Shown here in pieces: positions 1-5,710 of a DNA stretch of 5,717 bases. Both the position numbers and the translations under genes were made by a program. The DNA comes from Roseitalea sp964606055 (GTDB lineage Bacteria; Pseudomonadota; Alphaproteobacteria; Rhizobiales; Rhizobiaceae): assembly GCA_964606055.1 (NCBI GenBank), contig CAZSFA010000174.1:1-5717 (forward strand). Direction: 5' to 3'. Below the pieces are notes generated by a model. The model had not been told where the DNA came from, did not search any database, and saw nothing but the letters and a program-made list of their open reading frames with translations. Numbering within the stretch: position 1 is the first letter of the stretch; the number at the start of each line of letters is the position of its first letter.

Positions 1-172
1 ACATCAGGTCGGCAACGGTGCGGCCGTCGCGCGCGCCTTCGACCACGAAATCGGTAATCAGCGCGATCGCCTCTGGATGGTTGAGCTTGACCCCGCGCGC
101 CAGCCGCTTGCGGGCCACCTCCGCGGCCATGGCAACGAGCAGCTTGTCCTTTTCCCTCGGTGTCAGTTGCAT
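1..172 (-). CDS. ureA: Urease subunit gamma, N-terminal 57 codons (partial)
   Basis: Urease gamma is the small structural subunit of the cytoplasmic nickel urease, which hydrolyses urea to ammonia and CO2; the nickel site itself is in the alpha subunit (UreC). The reading frame from ATG at 172 gives MQLTPREKDKLL, then VARKRLARGVKLNHPEA and VVEGARDGRTVADLM, all hallmarks of this very conserved family of about 100 residues. The last 40 or so residues lie beyond the window edge. An AAAGGG ribosome-binding site (184-179) sits 6 bases before the ATG and fixes the start. The gene lies 107 bases downstream of the creatininase-like gene on the same strand, so it may be read from the same transcript or from its own weak promoter. 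The accessory gene ureD, often next to ureA in rhizobia, is not directly upstream here. Identification is secure; the operon link to its neighbours is inferred. Confidence 0.95.
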   Translation of the reverse strand, partial: MQLTPREKDKLLVAMAAEVARKRLARGVKLNHPEAIALITDFVVEGARDGRTVADLM

Positions 173-279
173 CGTCCGCCCTTTCTGGTCAGGCGACATG
201 CTAAACGGCGCCGCTGCCGCGGAAAAGGCACGATGATGGGCGCTACGTGCTCAAATTATGGGCGGGCTTTGCCTCATTT
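173..279 (-). other. Intergenic gap between creatininase-like gene and ureA
   Basis: This 107-base spacer contains the ureA ribosome-binding site at its left end. Read on the minus strand it holds CATAAT near its upstream end, about 75 bases from the ureA start, which resembles a -10 box; the matching -35 region (CTGAAA) is weak and overlaps the end of the creatininase-like gene. I see no hairpin followed by a T run, so there is no evidence for a terminator separating the two genes. Read-through transcription from the upstream pair is therefore plausible. No small ORF with convincing features was seen. Confidence 0.35.
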
Positions 280-1077
280 TCAGCCGGTCAGCCAATCGGC
301 GATCCGCGCCGTGCGCACGTCGTTGAGCAGTTCGACGAACCCTTCGGCCTGATGGCGGGCCGTCTCGGCGCCTTTTTCAGCCGTCGCTTGGGCCGCTTCG
401 CCCACCACGCCGTCCGGATGCAGATCGCCGGCGATCCAGGCGAATGCGTGCGTTCCGGTGTGGGCGAGATGGCCGAACTCGGCGCGCGCATCGACGACGC
501 GGGACGGAAAGTCCTGCGCCAACTCCATATCGACCGTTTCGGGCCGGAAATGCAGCATCAGCGAGGTCTCCACATCGCCGCCATGGATGCCGAACTGGCG
601 CTCTACATCGGAATAGAGCCCGTCTGGCAGGCCGAACCGCATCCAGCTCGTCTTGGTCGCCAGCATATCGTGGCGCACGCGCATTTCGCGCGCGACGATG
701 CCCATGATCTCTTCGTTGCCGCCATGCGAGTTGACGATCACGAGCTTGCGGATGCCGGCGCGTGCGACGGCGTCGCCCAGATCGCACCATTGGTCGATCA
801 GCGTGGTGGCCGAGATCGTCAGCGTGCCCGGCACGCGAATGTGCTCGTTGGATTTGCCCACGCACTGGATCGGCAGGAAGCGCACGTCGAGATCGTCGGC
901 GATGAGCGGGAACACTGTTGCGAGCATGCCTTCCATGATCGCGTAATCAGTCGCGACCGGCAGGTGCGGGCCGTGCTGTTCGGTCGCGGCAACCGGCAGG
1001 ACGGCGATGGTCTTTTCCGGGTCGAGACCCTCGAACTGGCGGGCGGTGAAGTCGCCCCACCACCGTTTGCGGGCCAT
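280..1077 (-). CDS. Creatininase-family metal-dependent amidohydrolase
   Basis: This 265-residue protein belongs to the creatininase family, cytoplasmic dinuclear-metal enzymes that hydrolyse cyclic or linear amides (creatininase, FAPy deformylase, MftE-type proteases). Visible motifs are ATEQHGPHLP at residues 31-40, with E33 and H35 as metal ligands, D44, NSHGGN at 116-121 with H118, and HGGDVETS at 165-172 with E170; the full ligand set is present. Length is normal for the family. Compared from memory with Pseudomonas creatininase, the catalytic Glu122 corresponds to G120 and Trp174 to Q161, while His178 (H165) and Trp154 (W145) are kept, so creatinine is unlikely to be the substrate. GGAGG (1089-1085) lies 7 bases before the ATG, and that ATG shares one base with the stop of the RidA-like gene (TGATG), implying translational coupling. 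A longer in-frame extension to 1611 runs through the neighbouring gene in another frame and is spurious. Family is certain, substrate unknown. Confidence 0.93.
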   Translation of the reverse strand: MARKRWWGDFTARQFEGLDPEKTIAVLPVAATEQHGPHLPVATDYAIMEGMLATVFPLIADDLDVRFLPIQCVGKSNEHIRVPGTLTISATTLIDQWCDLGDAVARAGIRKLVIVNSHGGNEEIMGIVAREMRVRHDMLATKTSWMRFGLPDGLYSDVERQFGIHGGDVETSLMLHFRPETVDMELAQDFPSRVVDARAEFGHLAHTGTHAFAWIAGDLHPDGVVGEAAQATAEKGAETARHQAEGFVELLNDVRTARIADWLTG

Positions 1078-1469
1078 CAGCGCGCCTCCGCGGCGGCAAT
1101 CGCCTCGATCTCGACAGTGAACGCCTCGCGTGCGAATCCGGAGACGATCATCAGCGTCGAGGCGGGCGGATCGTCGCCGAACAACTCGTCGCGGACTTTC
1201 ATGTAGGGCGCCAGATGCTCGCGGCCGGTGACGAAGGCGTTGATGCGGATGATGTCGGAAAGGCCCATGCCGGCCGCACCAAGGATCGTCTCGATGTTGA
1301 AGAAACACAGCCGGGTCTGCGGCTCGGTTCCGGCCGGAACCTCGTCGTCGGGAGCGATGCCCAACTGCCCCGAACAGTAGAGGAGCCGGTGACCGGCCGG
1401 CACTTCGACGCCGTGGCTGTAGTTGGCAAAAGGCGGGCGGATGTTGGGCGGGGTGTGGCGCAGGAGCAT
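1077..1469 (-). CDS. RidA/YjgF/YER057c/UK114-family protein lacking the catalytic arginine
   Basis: This 130-residue protein has the Rid fold: a YCSGQLGI strand at 31-38, NIETILGAAGM at 58-68 followed by DIIRINAFVT, and the C-terminal VEIEAIA at 119-125. True RidA proteins hydrolyse reactive enamines and imines and need an arginine in a PARS-type motif (Arg105 in E. coli). Here the matching stretch is PPASTLMIV, with S104 at the arginine position, so this is one of the Rid subgroups without that activity, often found in catabolic operons. The start at 1469 (MLLRHTPPNI) is chosen because family members begin this way; in-frame starts further upstream (for example 1505) would add unrelated residues. 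No clear ribosome-binding site is seen before it. It is the first gene of the leftward group and overlaps the creatininase-like gene by one base, suggesting the two proteins act on the same pathway. RutC of the pyrimidine-degrading Rut pathway is a precedent for a Rid protein in heterocycle catabolism. Confidence 0.9.
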   Translation of the reverse strand: MLLRHTPPNIRPPFANYSHGVEVPAGHRLLYCSGQLGIAPDDEVPAGTEPQTRLCFFNIETILGAAGMGLSDIIRINAFVTGREHLAPYMKVRDELFGDDPPASTLMIVSGFAREAFTVEIEAIAAAEAR

Positions 1470-1500
1470 GGGGTGCTTTCGGAGGCTGGATCGATCGCCG

Positions 1501-1528
1501 ATCATGCAAATCGACCGGTGGTTGGCAA
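1501..1528 (-). promoter_or_regulatory. Candidate sigma-70-type promoter for the leftward gene pair
   Basis: Read on the minus strand, TTGCCA (1528-1523, five of six bases to TTGACA) is followed after 16 bases by CATGAT (1506-1501, four of six to TATAAT). Transcription would start near 1494 and leave a leader of roughly 25 bases before the RidA-like ATG at 1469. The -10 match is modest and such matches arise by chance, so this is a suggestion only. No sigma-54 consensus was found on this strand in the intergenic region. Confidence 0.3.
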
Positions 1529-1549
1529 GCGGGATCGAGACGGCGGACG

Positions 1550-1564
1550 GCACCGGCTTGGCGT
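1550..1564 (+). promoter_or_regulatory. Imperfect NtrC-like binding dyad
   Basis: The sequence GCACC-GGCT-TGGCGT resembles the NtrC enhancer consensus GCACCA-N3-TGGTGC: the left half matches five of six positions and the right half four of six. Its centre lies roughly 105 bases upstream of the start site predicted for the sigma-54 promoter, the usual distance for an NtrC enhancer. Right-half mismatches keep confidence low. If real, it would place the transporter operon under nitrogen limitation control. Confidence 0.33.
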
Positions 1565-1570
1565 ATCATG

Positions 1571-1593
1571 CCGCATTGCGCCGCAACATGCGG
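1571..1593. promoter_or_regulatory. Perfect 6+6 dyad of LysR-box type (T-N11-A)
   Basis: CCGCAT (1571-1576) and ATGCGG (1588-1593) are exact reverse complements separated by 11 bases, giving the T-N11-A dyad that LysR-type regulators recognise. It lies between the two divergent gene groups, about 80 bases before the predicted sigma-54 start site. A second small dyad, TTGC-N3-GCAA (1576-1586), is nested inside but off-centre by one base. No regulator gene is present in the window, so the binding protein, if any, is unknown. Confidence 0.35.
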
Positions 1594-1605
1594 ACTCGAC
1601 AAATG

Positions 1606-1620
1606 CGCCAAAACGTGGCG
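1606..1620. repeat. Short inverted repeat CGCCA-N5-TGGCG
   Basis: Arms of five bases, CGCCA (1606-1610) and TGGCG (1616-1620), are perfect reverse complements around AAACG. Extended to TGCGCCA on the left it partly resembles an NtrC half-site, but the right half does not match NtrC well. It sits 16 bases upstream of the sigma-54 element and could be an operator, a second weak activator site, or chance in GC-rich DNA. Confidence 0.28.
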
Positions 1621-1636
1621 GTCTTCGGCTTCGTCG

Positions 1637-1654
1637 CTGGCACGGGCCTTGCAT
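1637..1654 (+). promoter_or_regulatory. Sigma-54 (RpoN) -24/-12 promoter of the transporter-deaminase operon
   Basis: CTGGCACG (1637-1644), four bases GGCC, then TTGCAT (1649-1654) matches the sigma-54 consensus YTGGCACG-N4-TTGCW at every defined position. The invariant GG is at 1639-1640 and the invariant GC at 1651-1652, with the required 10-base gap between them. Transcription should begin near 1663-1664, giving a leader of about 48 bases before the ATG at 1712. Sigma-54 promoters need an enhancer-binding activator such as NtrC, which in alphaproteobacteria commonly signals nitrogen limitation. That fits an operon for importing and deaminating a nitrogen compound. It lies in a true intergenic region on the correct strand, which argues against chance. 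Confidence 0.78.
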
Positions 1655-1711
1655 GGTTCGGGCCGATGCTAAAACGCCGGATGTCGGCGCACAACACGAA
1701 GGGTGTTCTCC

Positions 1712-2713
1712 ATGAAGCGCAGGTTTCTTGTCTCCACCGCAGTTCTGGCCATGGCGGCGACGTCGACAGCCCATGCGGACGAACCGTTCGTCTACGGCAC
1801 CAACTGGCTGGCGCAGGCCGAGCATGGCGGTTTCTACCAGGCGGTCGCCGACGGCACCTATGAGGAGTGCGGGCTGACGGTCGAAATCCGGCCCGGCGGA
1901 CCGCAGGTCAACAATCGGGCGCTGCTCTTGGCAGGCCGCATCGACGGCCACATGGGCGGCAACATGATGGAAGTGTTCAACGCGGTCGATCAGGACATCC
2001 CGGTCGTTGCCGTGGCGGCGATCTTCCAGAAGGAGCCGCAGGTGCTGATGACGCATCCCGGGCAGGGGCTGGACACCTGGGAGAGCCTGCTCGATGCCGA
2101 GCAATACATCCTCGGTGATGCCGGCTTTCAGAGCTATTTCCAGTGGATGATCAAAGAGTTCGGATTCGATGCTTCGAAACGGATTCCGTACACGTTCAAC
2201 CCCGCGCCGTTCATCGCCAATCCGCGGTCGGCGCAACAGGGCTACATCACATCCGAGCCGCTGGCGGTGGAGAAGGAAGGCGGTTTCGTGCCCAACCTGT
2301 TCCTGATCGCTGATCAGGGCTTCAATACCTATTCGACGACGATCGAAGTGATGCAGGACACGATCGATGAGCGGCCCGAGGCGGTTGAGTGCTTCGTCGA
2401 AGGCTCGATCGTGGGCTGGTACAACTACCTTTACGGCGACAACAGCGCGGCGAACGATCTTATCAAGGCCGACAATCCCGACATGACCGATGAGCAACTG
2501 GCGTTCTCGCTCGACAAGCTCAAGGAGTTCGGCATCGTCGATTCGGGAGACGCGGAGACGCTGGGCATCGGCGCGATGACCGATGAGCAGATCACGAGCT
2601 TCTACGAGAAGATGGTCGCCGCCGGCGTCGCGCCCGAGGGCATCGATGTCAGCGCCGCTTATTCTCTGGATTTCGTCAATGACGGCATCGGCATGGAGCT
2701 GAAAAACCAGTAA
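1712..2713 (+). CDS. ABC transporter substrate-binding protein, NMT1/THI5-like
   Basis: This periplasmic binding protein (333 residues) captures the substrate for the transporter encoded by the next two genes. The first 22 residues form a Sec signal peptide: MKRR, a hydrophobic core FLVSTAVLAMAA, and an AHA cleavage motif before D23. There is no lipobox cysteine. The motif NWLAQAEHGGFYQAVADGTY (31-50), then GLTVEI and the GGPQ loop (55-64), is typical of the NMT1/THI5/SsuA-like group, whose members bind thiamine pyrimidine precursors, riboflavin, sulfonates, hydantoins and related small molecules. SEPLAV (171-176) is also typical. AAGGG (1699-1703) lies 8 bases before ATG 1712, which favours this start over the in-frame GTG at 1703, a codon that is itself part of that site. 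It is the first gene after the sigma-54 promoter. The linked deaminase suggests a pyrimidine-like or other nitrogen heterocycle as ligand, but the sequence alone does not name it. Confidence 0.93.
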   Translation: MKRRFLVSTAVLAMAATSTAHADEPFVYGTNWLAQAEHGGFYQAVADGTYEECGLTVEIRPGGPQVNNRALLLAGRIDGHMGGNMMEVFNAVDQDIPVVAVAAIFQKEPQVLMTHPGQGLDTWESLLDAEQYILGDAGFQSYFQWMIKEFGFDASKRIPYTFNPAPFIANPRSAQQGYITSEPLAVEKEGGFVPNLFLIADQGFNTYSTTIEVMQDTIDERPEAVECFVEGSIVGWYNYLYGDNSAANDLIKADNPDMTDEQLAFSLDKLKEFGIVDSGDAETLGIGAMTDEQITSFYEKMVAAGVAPEGIDVSAAYSLDFVNDGIGMELKNQ

Positions 2714-2724
2714 GCGTTTCCTCC

Positions 2725-3543
2725 ATGTCGGCCGCACCTGCCCCGGTACAATCCCATATCGGCGAACCGCAGCTCTTGCTGCGGTCCGTCGGCAAGACGT
2801 TTGGCAATGACGTCGTCGCCCTGCGCGACGTCGACATGACCATTCGCCAGGGCGACTTCCTGTCGCTTCTGGGGCCGTCGGGCTGCGGCAAGTCGACGGC
2901 TCTGCGCATCATTGCGGGCCTTTCCATGCCCAGTGCCGGCAAGCTCGACTGGCGCGGGCCGCCCATGTCCAAGACCGACGTCGGGTTCGTCTTTCAGGAG
3001 CCGACGCTGATGCCGTGGGCGACGGTGTTTGACAATGTGTGGCTGCCGCTGCGGCTGCGCGGCGTTTCGCGCGAGGCGGCCGCCGAGCGCATCGCCGGCG
3101 TCCTGGCGCAGGTCAACCTGACCGGCTTTGAAGAGGCGGTGCCGCGCGAATTGTCGGGCGGCATGAAGATGCGCACATCGATCGCCCGGGCACTGGTGAC
3201 ACGGCCGCGCGTGTTGCTGCTGGACGAACCGTTCGCCGCGCTCGATGAAATCACGCGGTCGCGGCTCAACGACGATCTGCTTGAACTATGGCATGCCGAG
3301 CGCTTCACGGTGATCTTCGTGACGCATTCGGTGTTCGAGAGCGTGTTCCTGTCCAACCGCATCGTGGTGATGGCGGCCAAGCCCGGTCGCGTGTTCAACG
3401 AGATGGAGGTCGAGGCGCCTTATCCCCGCAACGAGGCGTTTCGCACCTCGGACCAATACGCCCACATCATCCGCCAGGCATCGGCCATGCTGCGCGCGGC
3501 GATGGACGTTCAACCCGCGGAGGCGGCCCATGGCCTCAGTTGA
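2725..3543 (+). CDS. ABC transporter ATP-binding protein (NitT/TauT type)
   Basis: This 272-residue cytoplasmic ATPase powers import through the adjacent permease. Motifs are complete: Walker A GPSGCGKST (50-58), Q-loop FQEPTLMPW with Q91, signature LSGGMKMR (133-140), Walker B VLLLDEPF (163-170) with E168, D-loop AALDE (171-175) and the switch H201. The signature has methionine where LSGGQ is commonest, a variation frequent in this nitrate/taurine/THI5-type family. The ATG is 11 bases after the binding-protein stop, and the gap contains TTTCCTCC rather than a ribosome-binding site, so translation probably relies on coupling to the upstream gene. The 3' end overlaps the permease by 14 bases. 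An N-terminal extension of about 16 residues precedes the first conserved strand; no better start lies inside it. Confidence 0.95.
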   Translation: MSAAPAPVQSHIGEPQLLLRSVGKTFGNDVVALRDVDMTIRQGDFLSLLGPSGCGKSTALRIIAGLSMPSAGKLDWRGPPMSKTDVGFVFQEPTLMPWATVFDNVWLPLRLRGVSREAAAERIAGVLAQVNLTGFEEAVPRELSGGMKMRTSIARALVTRPRVLLLDEPFAALDEITRSRLNDDLLELWHAERFTVIFVTHSVFESVFLSNRIVVMAAKPGRVFNEMEVEAPYPRNEAFRTSDQYAHIIRQASAMLRAAMDVQPAEAAHGLS

Positions 3544-4393
3544 CGCCCAGGCTGGCGATGCGCTCGCCGTCATCGATGCCGAAGAACTGGCGCGGCGGCG
3601 ACAGCGGCGCTTTGAGAAGATCGGCAGATGGGCGCTGCCGCTGCTGATCATGGTGATCGCGATCTGGCTGTGGGACCGGATCTGCGTCTGGAATGACATT
3701 CCGCACTTCATCCTGCCGCGGCCGGGCCGCGTCGTGGCGACGCTGATCGCCGATGCGCCGCTGCTGTTCTCCTCGCTCTGGGTGACGCTGAAGATCACCT
3801 TCCTGTCGCTGATGCTGGCCGTTGCGGGCGGGGTTGGCCTTTCGGTCCTGTTCACCCAGTCCAAATGGGTGGAGATGAGCTTTTTTCCGTTCGCCGTCAT
3901 CCTTCAGGTGACGCCGATCGTTGCGATCTTCCCGCTGATCAATATCTATGTCGAGAACCAGACGGCCAAGCTTTTGCTCTGCGCGTGGATCGTCGCCTTC
4001 TTCCCGATCCTGTCCAACACCACGCTCGGCCTCAACTCGGTCGATCGCAACCTGCTCGACCTGTTCAAGCTCAATGGCGCGACACGCTGGCAGACGCTTT
4101 GGCACCTGCGCCTGCCGGCCTCGATGCCCTACTTTCTGGGCGGGCTGAAGATCGCCGGCGGCCTTGCGCTGATCGGCGCGGTGGTCGCCGAGTTCGTTGC
4201 CGGTGCCGCCGGTCAGCAGTCGGGCCTTGCCAGCCGCATCATCGAGGCGGGCTATCGGCTCAACGCGGCGCGCCTGTTCGCCGCCCTGATCCTGATCTCG
4301 GCGACCGGTATCCTGATCTTCCTGGCGCTCACCTGGCTTTCAAACCGCATCCTGCGGCGATGGCATGAAAGCGCGCTGGGCGGGGAGCATTAG
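3530..4393 (+). CDS. ABC transporter permease (NitT/TauT type, BPD_transp_1)
   Basis: This inner-membrane permease of 287 residues forms the transport channel, presumably as a homodimer since only one permease gene is present. About six hydrophobic segments are visible, near residues 35-48, 80-108, 117-140, 146-164, 198-220 and 246-270. The cytoplasmic EAA-type coupling loop is DLFKLNGATRWQTLWHLRLP (177-196) with the conserved G183, followed by ASMPYFLGGLKIA. An N-terminal tail of about 30 charged residues (ARRRQRRFEK) lies before the first segment. GGAGG (3519-3523) sits 6 bases before the ATG, inside the end of the ATPase gene, with which it overlaps by 14 bases. Its stop codon TAG abuts the GTG start of the deaminase gene. 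Confidence 0.95.
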   Translation: MASVDAQAGDALAVIDAEELARRRQRRFEKIGRWALPLLIMVIAIWLWDRICVWNDIPHFILPRPGRVVATLIADAPLLFSSLWVTLKITFLSLMLAVAGGVGLSVLFTQSKWVEMSFFPFAVILQVTPIVAIFPLINIYVENQTAKLLLCAWIVAFFPILSNTTLGLNSVDRNLLDLFKLNGATRWQTLWHLRLPASMPYFLGGLKIAGGLALIGAVVAEFVAGAAGQQSGLASRIIEAGYRLNAARLFAALILISATGILIFLALTWLSNRILRRWHESALGGEH

Positions 4394-5707
4394 GTGGTCT
4401 CCACACCGCTTGTGACGCGCAATTTCGGTTTCACCCTGCATCGCGCGCGGCTGCACCAATCCTGGCTCCAATCGCCATCGGCGATCCACGATGGTGACGG
4501 GTTTGGGCTCTATGACATCGAGGTGGTCGATCGTCGCATCGCCTCGATCGCGCCGGCCACGGTCAACGATCATCGCATGGAAAATGATCTGGGCGGGCGG
4601 ATCGTCAGCCCCTGTTTCATCGATTGCCACACCCATCTGGACAAGGGCCATATCTGGCCGCGCCGGCCCAACCCGGACGGCACGTTCCAAGGCGCGCTCG
4701 ACAGTGTGACGGCCGACCGCGCGGCCAGCTGGTCGGCAGCCGATGTCGAGACGCGCATGGGGTTCTCGCTCAAATGCGCCTACGCGCACGGTACGCGCGC
4801 GATCCGGACGCATCTGGATTCCGACGCCACACAGGCACCGGTGTCCTGGCCGGTGTTCGCGGCGATGCGCGAGCGCTGGGCCGGCCGCATCGATCTTCAG
4901 GCGTCCGCGCTCATCGGCATCGACAGCGTGCGCGACCGGGCCCATTTCGACACGCTTGTCCGCATTGTCGCCGGCACGGGCGGCGTTTTGGGTGCTGTCA
5001 CCTACATGGTGCCGGATCTTGACGCCCTGCTCGATGTCGTCTTCCGCGCAGCGATCGACAACGGTCTCGAACTCGATTTCCACGCCGATGAGACCGACGA
5101 TGCGGAGGCACGATCGCTGCATCGCATAGCGCTGGCGGCGCGACGCAACGGCTATGACGGCCGCATCCTGATCGGCCATTGCTGCTCGCTGGCGCGCCAG
5201 CCCGACGGGGCGGTCCTTGAAACGCTGGACGCTGTCGCGGCAACCAACATTTCGGTCGTGTCGCTGCCGATGTGCAACACCTATCTGCAGGATCGCCGCA
5301 CCGATGGCACCACGCCGCGCTGGCGCGGTGTGACGCTCGTCCATGAAATGGCGGCGCGCGGCATCAATGTGTGCGTTGCCTCCGACAACACGCGCGATCC
5401 CTTCTATGCCTATGGTGACATGGACATGCTGGAGGTCTATCGCATGGCGACCCGCACCTGCCATTTCGACCATCCGGTCGGGGACTGGCCCAAATCGGTG
5501 CTCGCCAACCCGGTCGCCGCCATGGGGCTGGACCCGGTGCATGGCCGCATCGCGCTGGGCGAACCCGCCGACCTGATCGTCTTTGAAGGCCGGTCGTGGA
5601 CGGAACTGTTGTCGCGGCCCGAGGCGGACCGCATCGTCATCCGCGATGGCCAGCCGATCGACCGATCGCTGCCGGCCTATCGCGAGCTGGATCATCTGAT
5701 GGAGTAG
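4394..5707 (+). CDS. Cytosine-deaminase-like (CodA-type) amidohydrolase
   Basis: This 437-residue cytoplasmic enzyme belongs to the mononuclear-metal deaminase branch of the amidohydrolase superfamily, which removes amino groups from heterocycles as ammonia. The barrel motifs appear in order: CHTHLDKG (78-85) with H79 and H81; FHADETDD (229-236) with metal ligand H230 and proton shuttle E233; GHCCSLA (261-267) with H262; and ASDNTRDPFYAYGDMDML (329-346) with D331. These correspond to H61/H63, H214/E217, H246 and D313 of E. coli cytosine deaminase. IDLQ (166-169) matches the CodA strand carrying the substrate-binding glutamine, as Q169. Overall similarity to CodA is clear but distant, and the HTHLDKG and SDNTRDPF variants suggest a separate subgroup, so cytosine, isocytosine, creatinine or another aminated ring are all possible. 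The GTG start directly follows the permease stop and has GGGGAG (4382-4387) 6 bases upstream. Co-transcription with the transporter implies it acts on the imported compound. Confidence 0.9.
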   Translation: MVSTPLVTRNFGFTLHRARLHQSWLQSPSAIHDGDGFGLYDIEVVDRRIASIAPATVNDHRMENDLGGRIVSPCFIDCHTHLDKGHIWPRRPNPDGTFQGALDSVTADRAASWSAADVETRMGFSLKCAYAHGTRAIRTHLDSDATQAPVSWPVFAAMRERWAGRIDLQASALIGIDSVRDRAHFDTLVRIVAGTGGVLGAVTYMVPDLDALLDVVFRAAIDNGLELDFHADETDDAEARSLHRIALAARRNGYDGRILIGHCCSLARQPDGAVLETLDAVAATNISVVSLPMCNTYLQDRRTDGTTPRWRGVTLVHEMAARGINVCVASDNTRDPFYAYGDMDMLEVYRMATRTCHFDHPVGDWPKSVLANPVAAMGLDPVHGRIALGEPADLIVFEGRSWTELLSRPEADRIVIRDGQPIDRSLPAYRELDHLME

Positions 5708-5710
5708 ACC

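Noticed and set aside
247..1206. Plus-strand ORF of 319 codons opposite the creatininase-like gene
   Set aside because: It mirrors the creatininase-like gene and part of the Rid gene, which carry real motifs; its own translation shows none.
1565..1579. IHF site between the putative enhancer and the sigma-54 promoter
   Set aside because: TATCAT followed by TTG has the wrong spacing for the IHF consensus and is too weak to list.
280..1611. Creatininase frame extended upstream to 1611 as a 443-residue fusion
   Set aside because: Residues before the ATG at 1077 are low-complexity out-of-frame translation of the Rid gene. GGAGG before 1077 and the family's usual length support the shorter protein.
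1703..1711. GTG at 1703 as the start of the binding protein
   Set aside because: The GTG overlaps the AAGGG ribosome-binding site, whereas ATG 1712 has proper spacing and gives a standard signal peptide beginning MKRR.
1664..1711. Riboswitch (TPP or guanidine type) in the operon leader
   Set aside because: The predicted leader is only about 48 bases and lacks recognisable conserved elements of these riboswitches.
1502..2737. Long minus-strand ORF of 411 codons opposite the binding-protein gene
   Set aside because: It is antisense to the clear signal-peptide-bearing binding protein and runs across the intergenic promoter region. No family features are seen.
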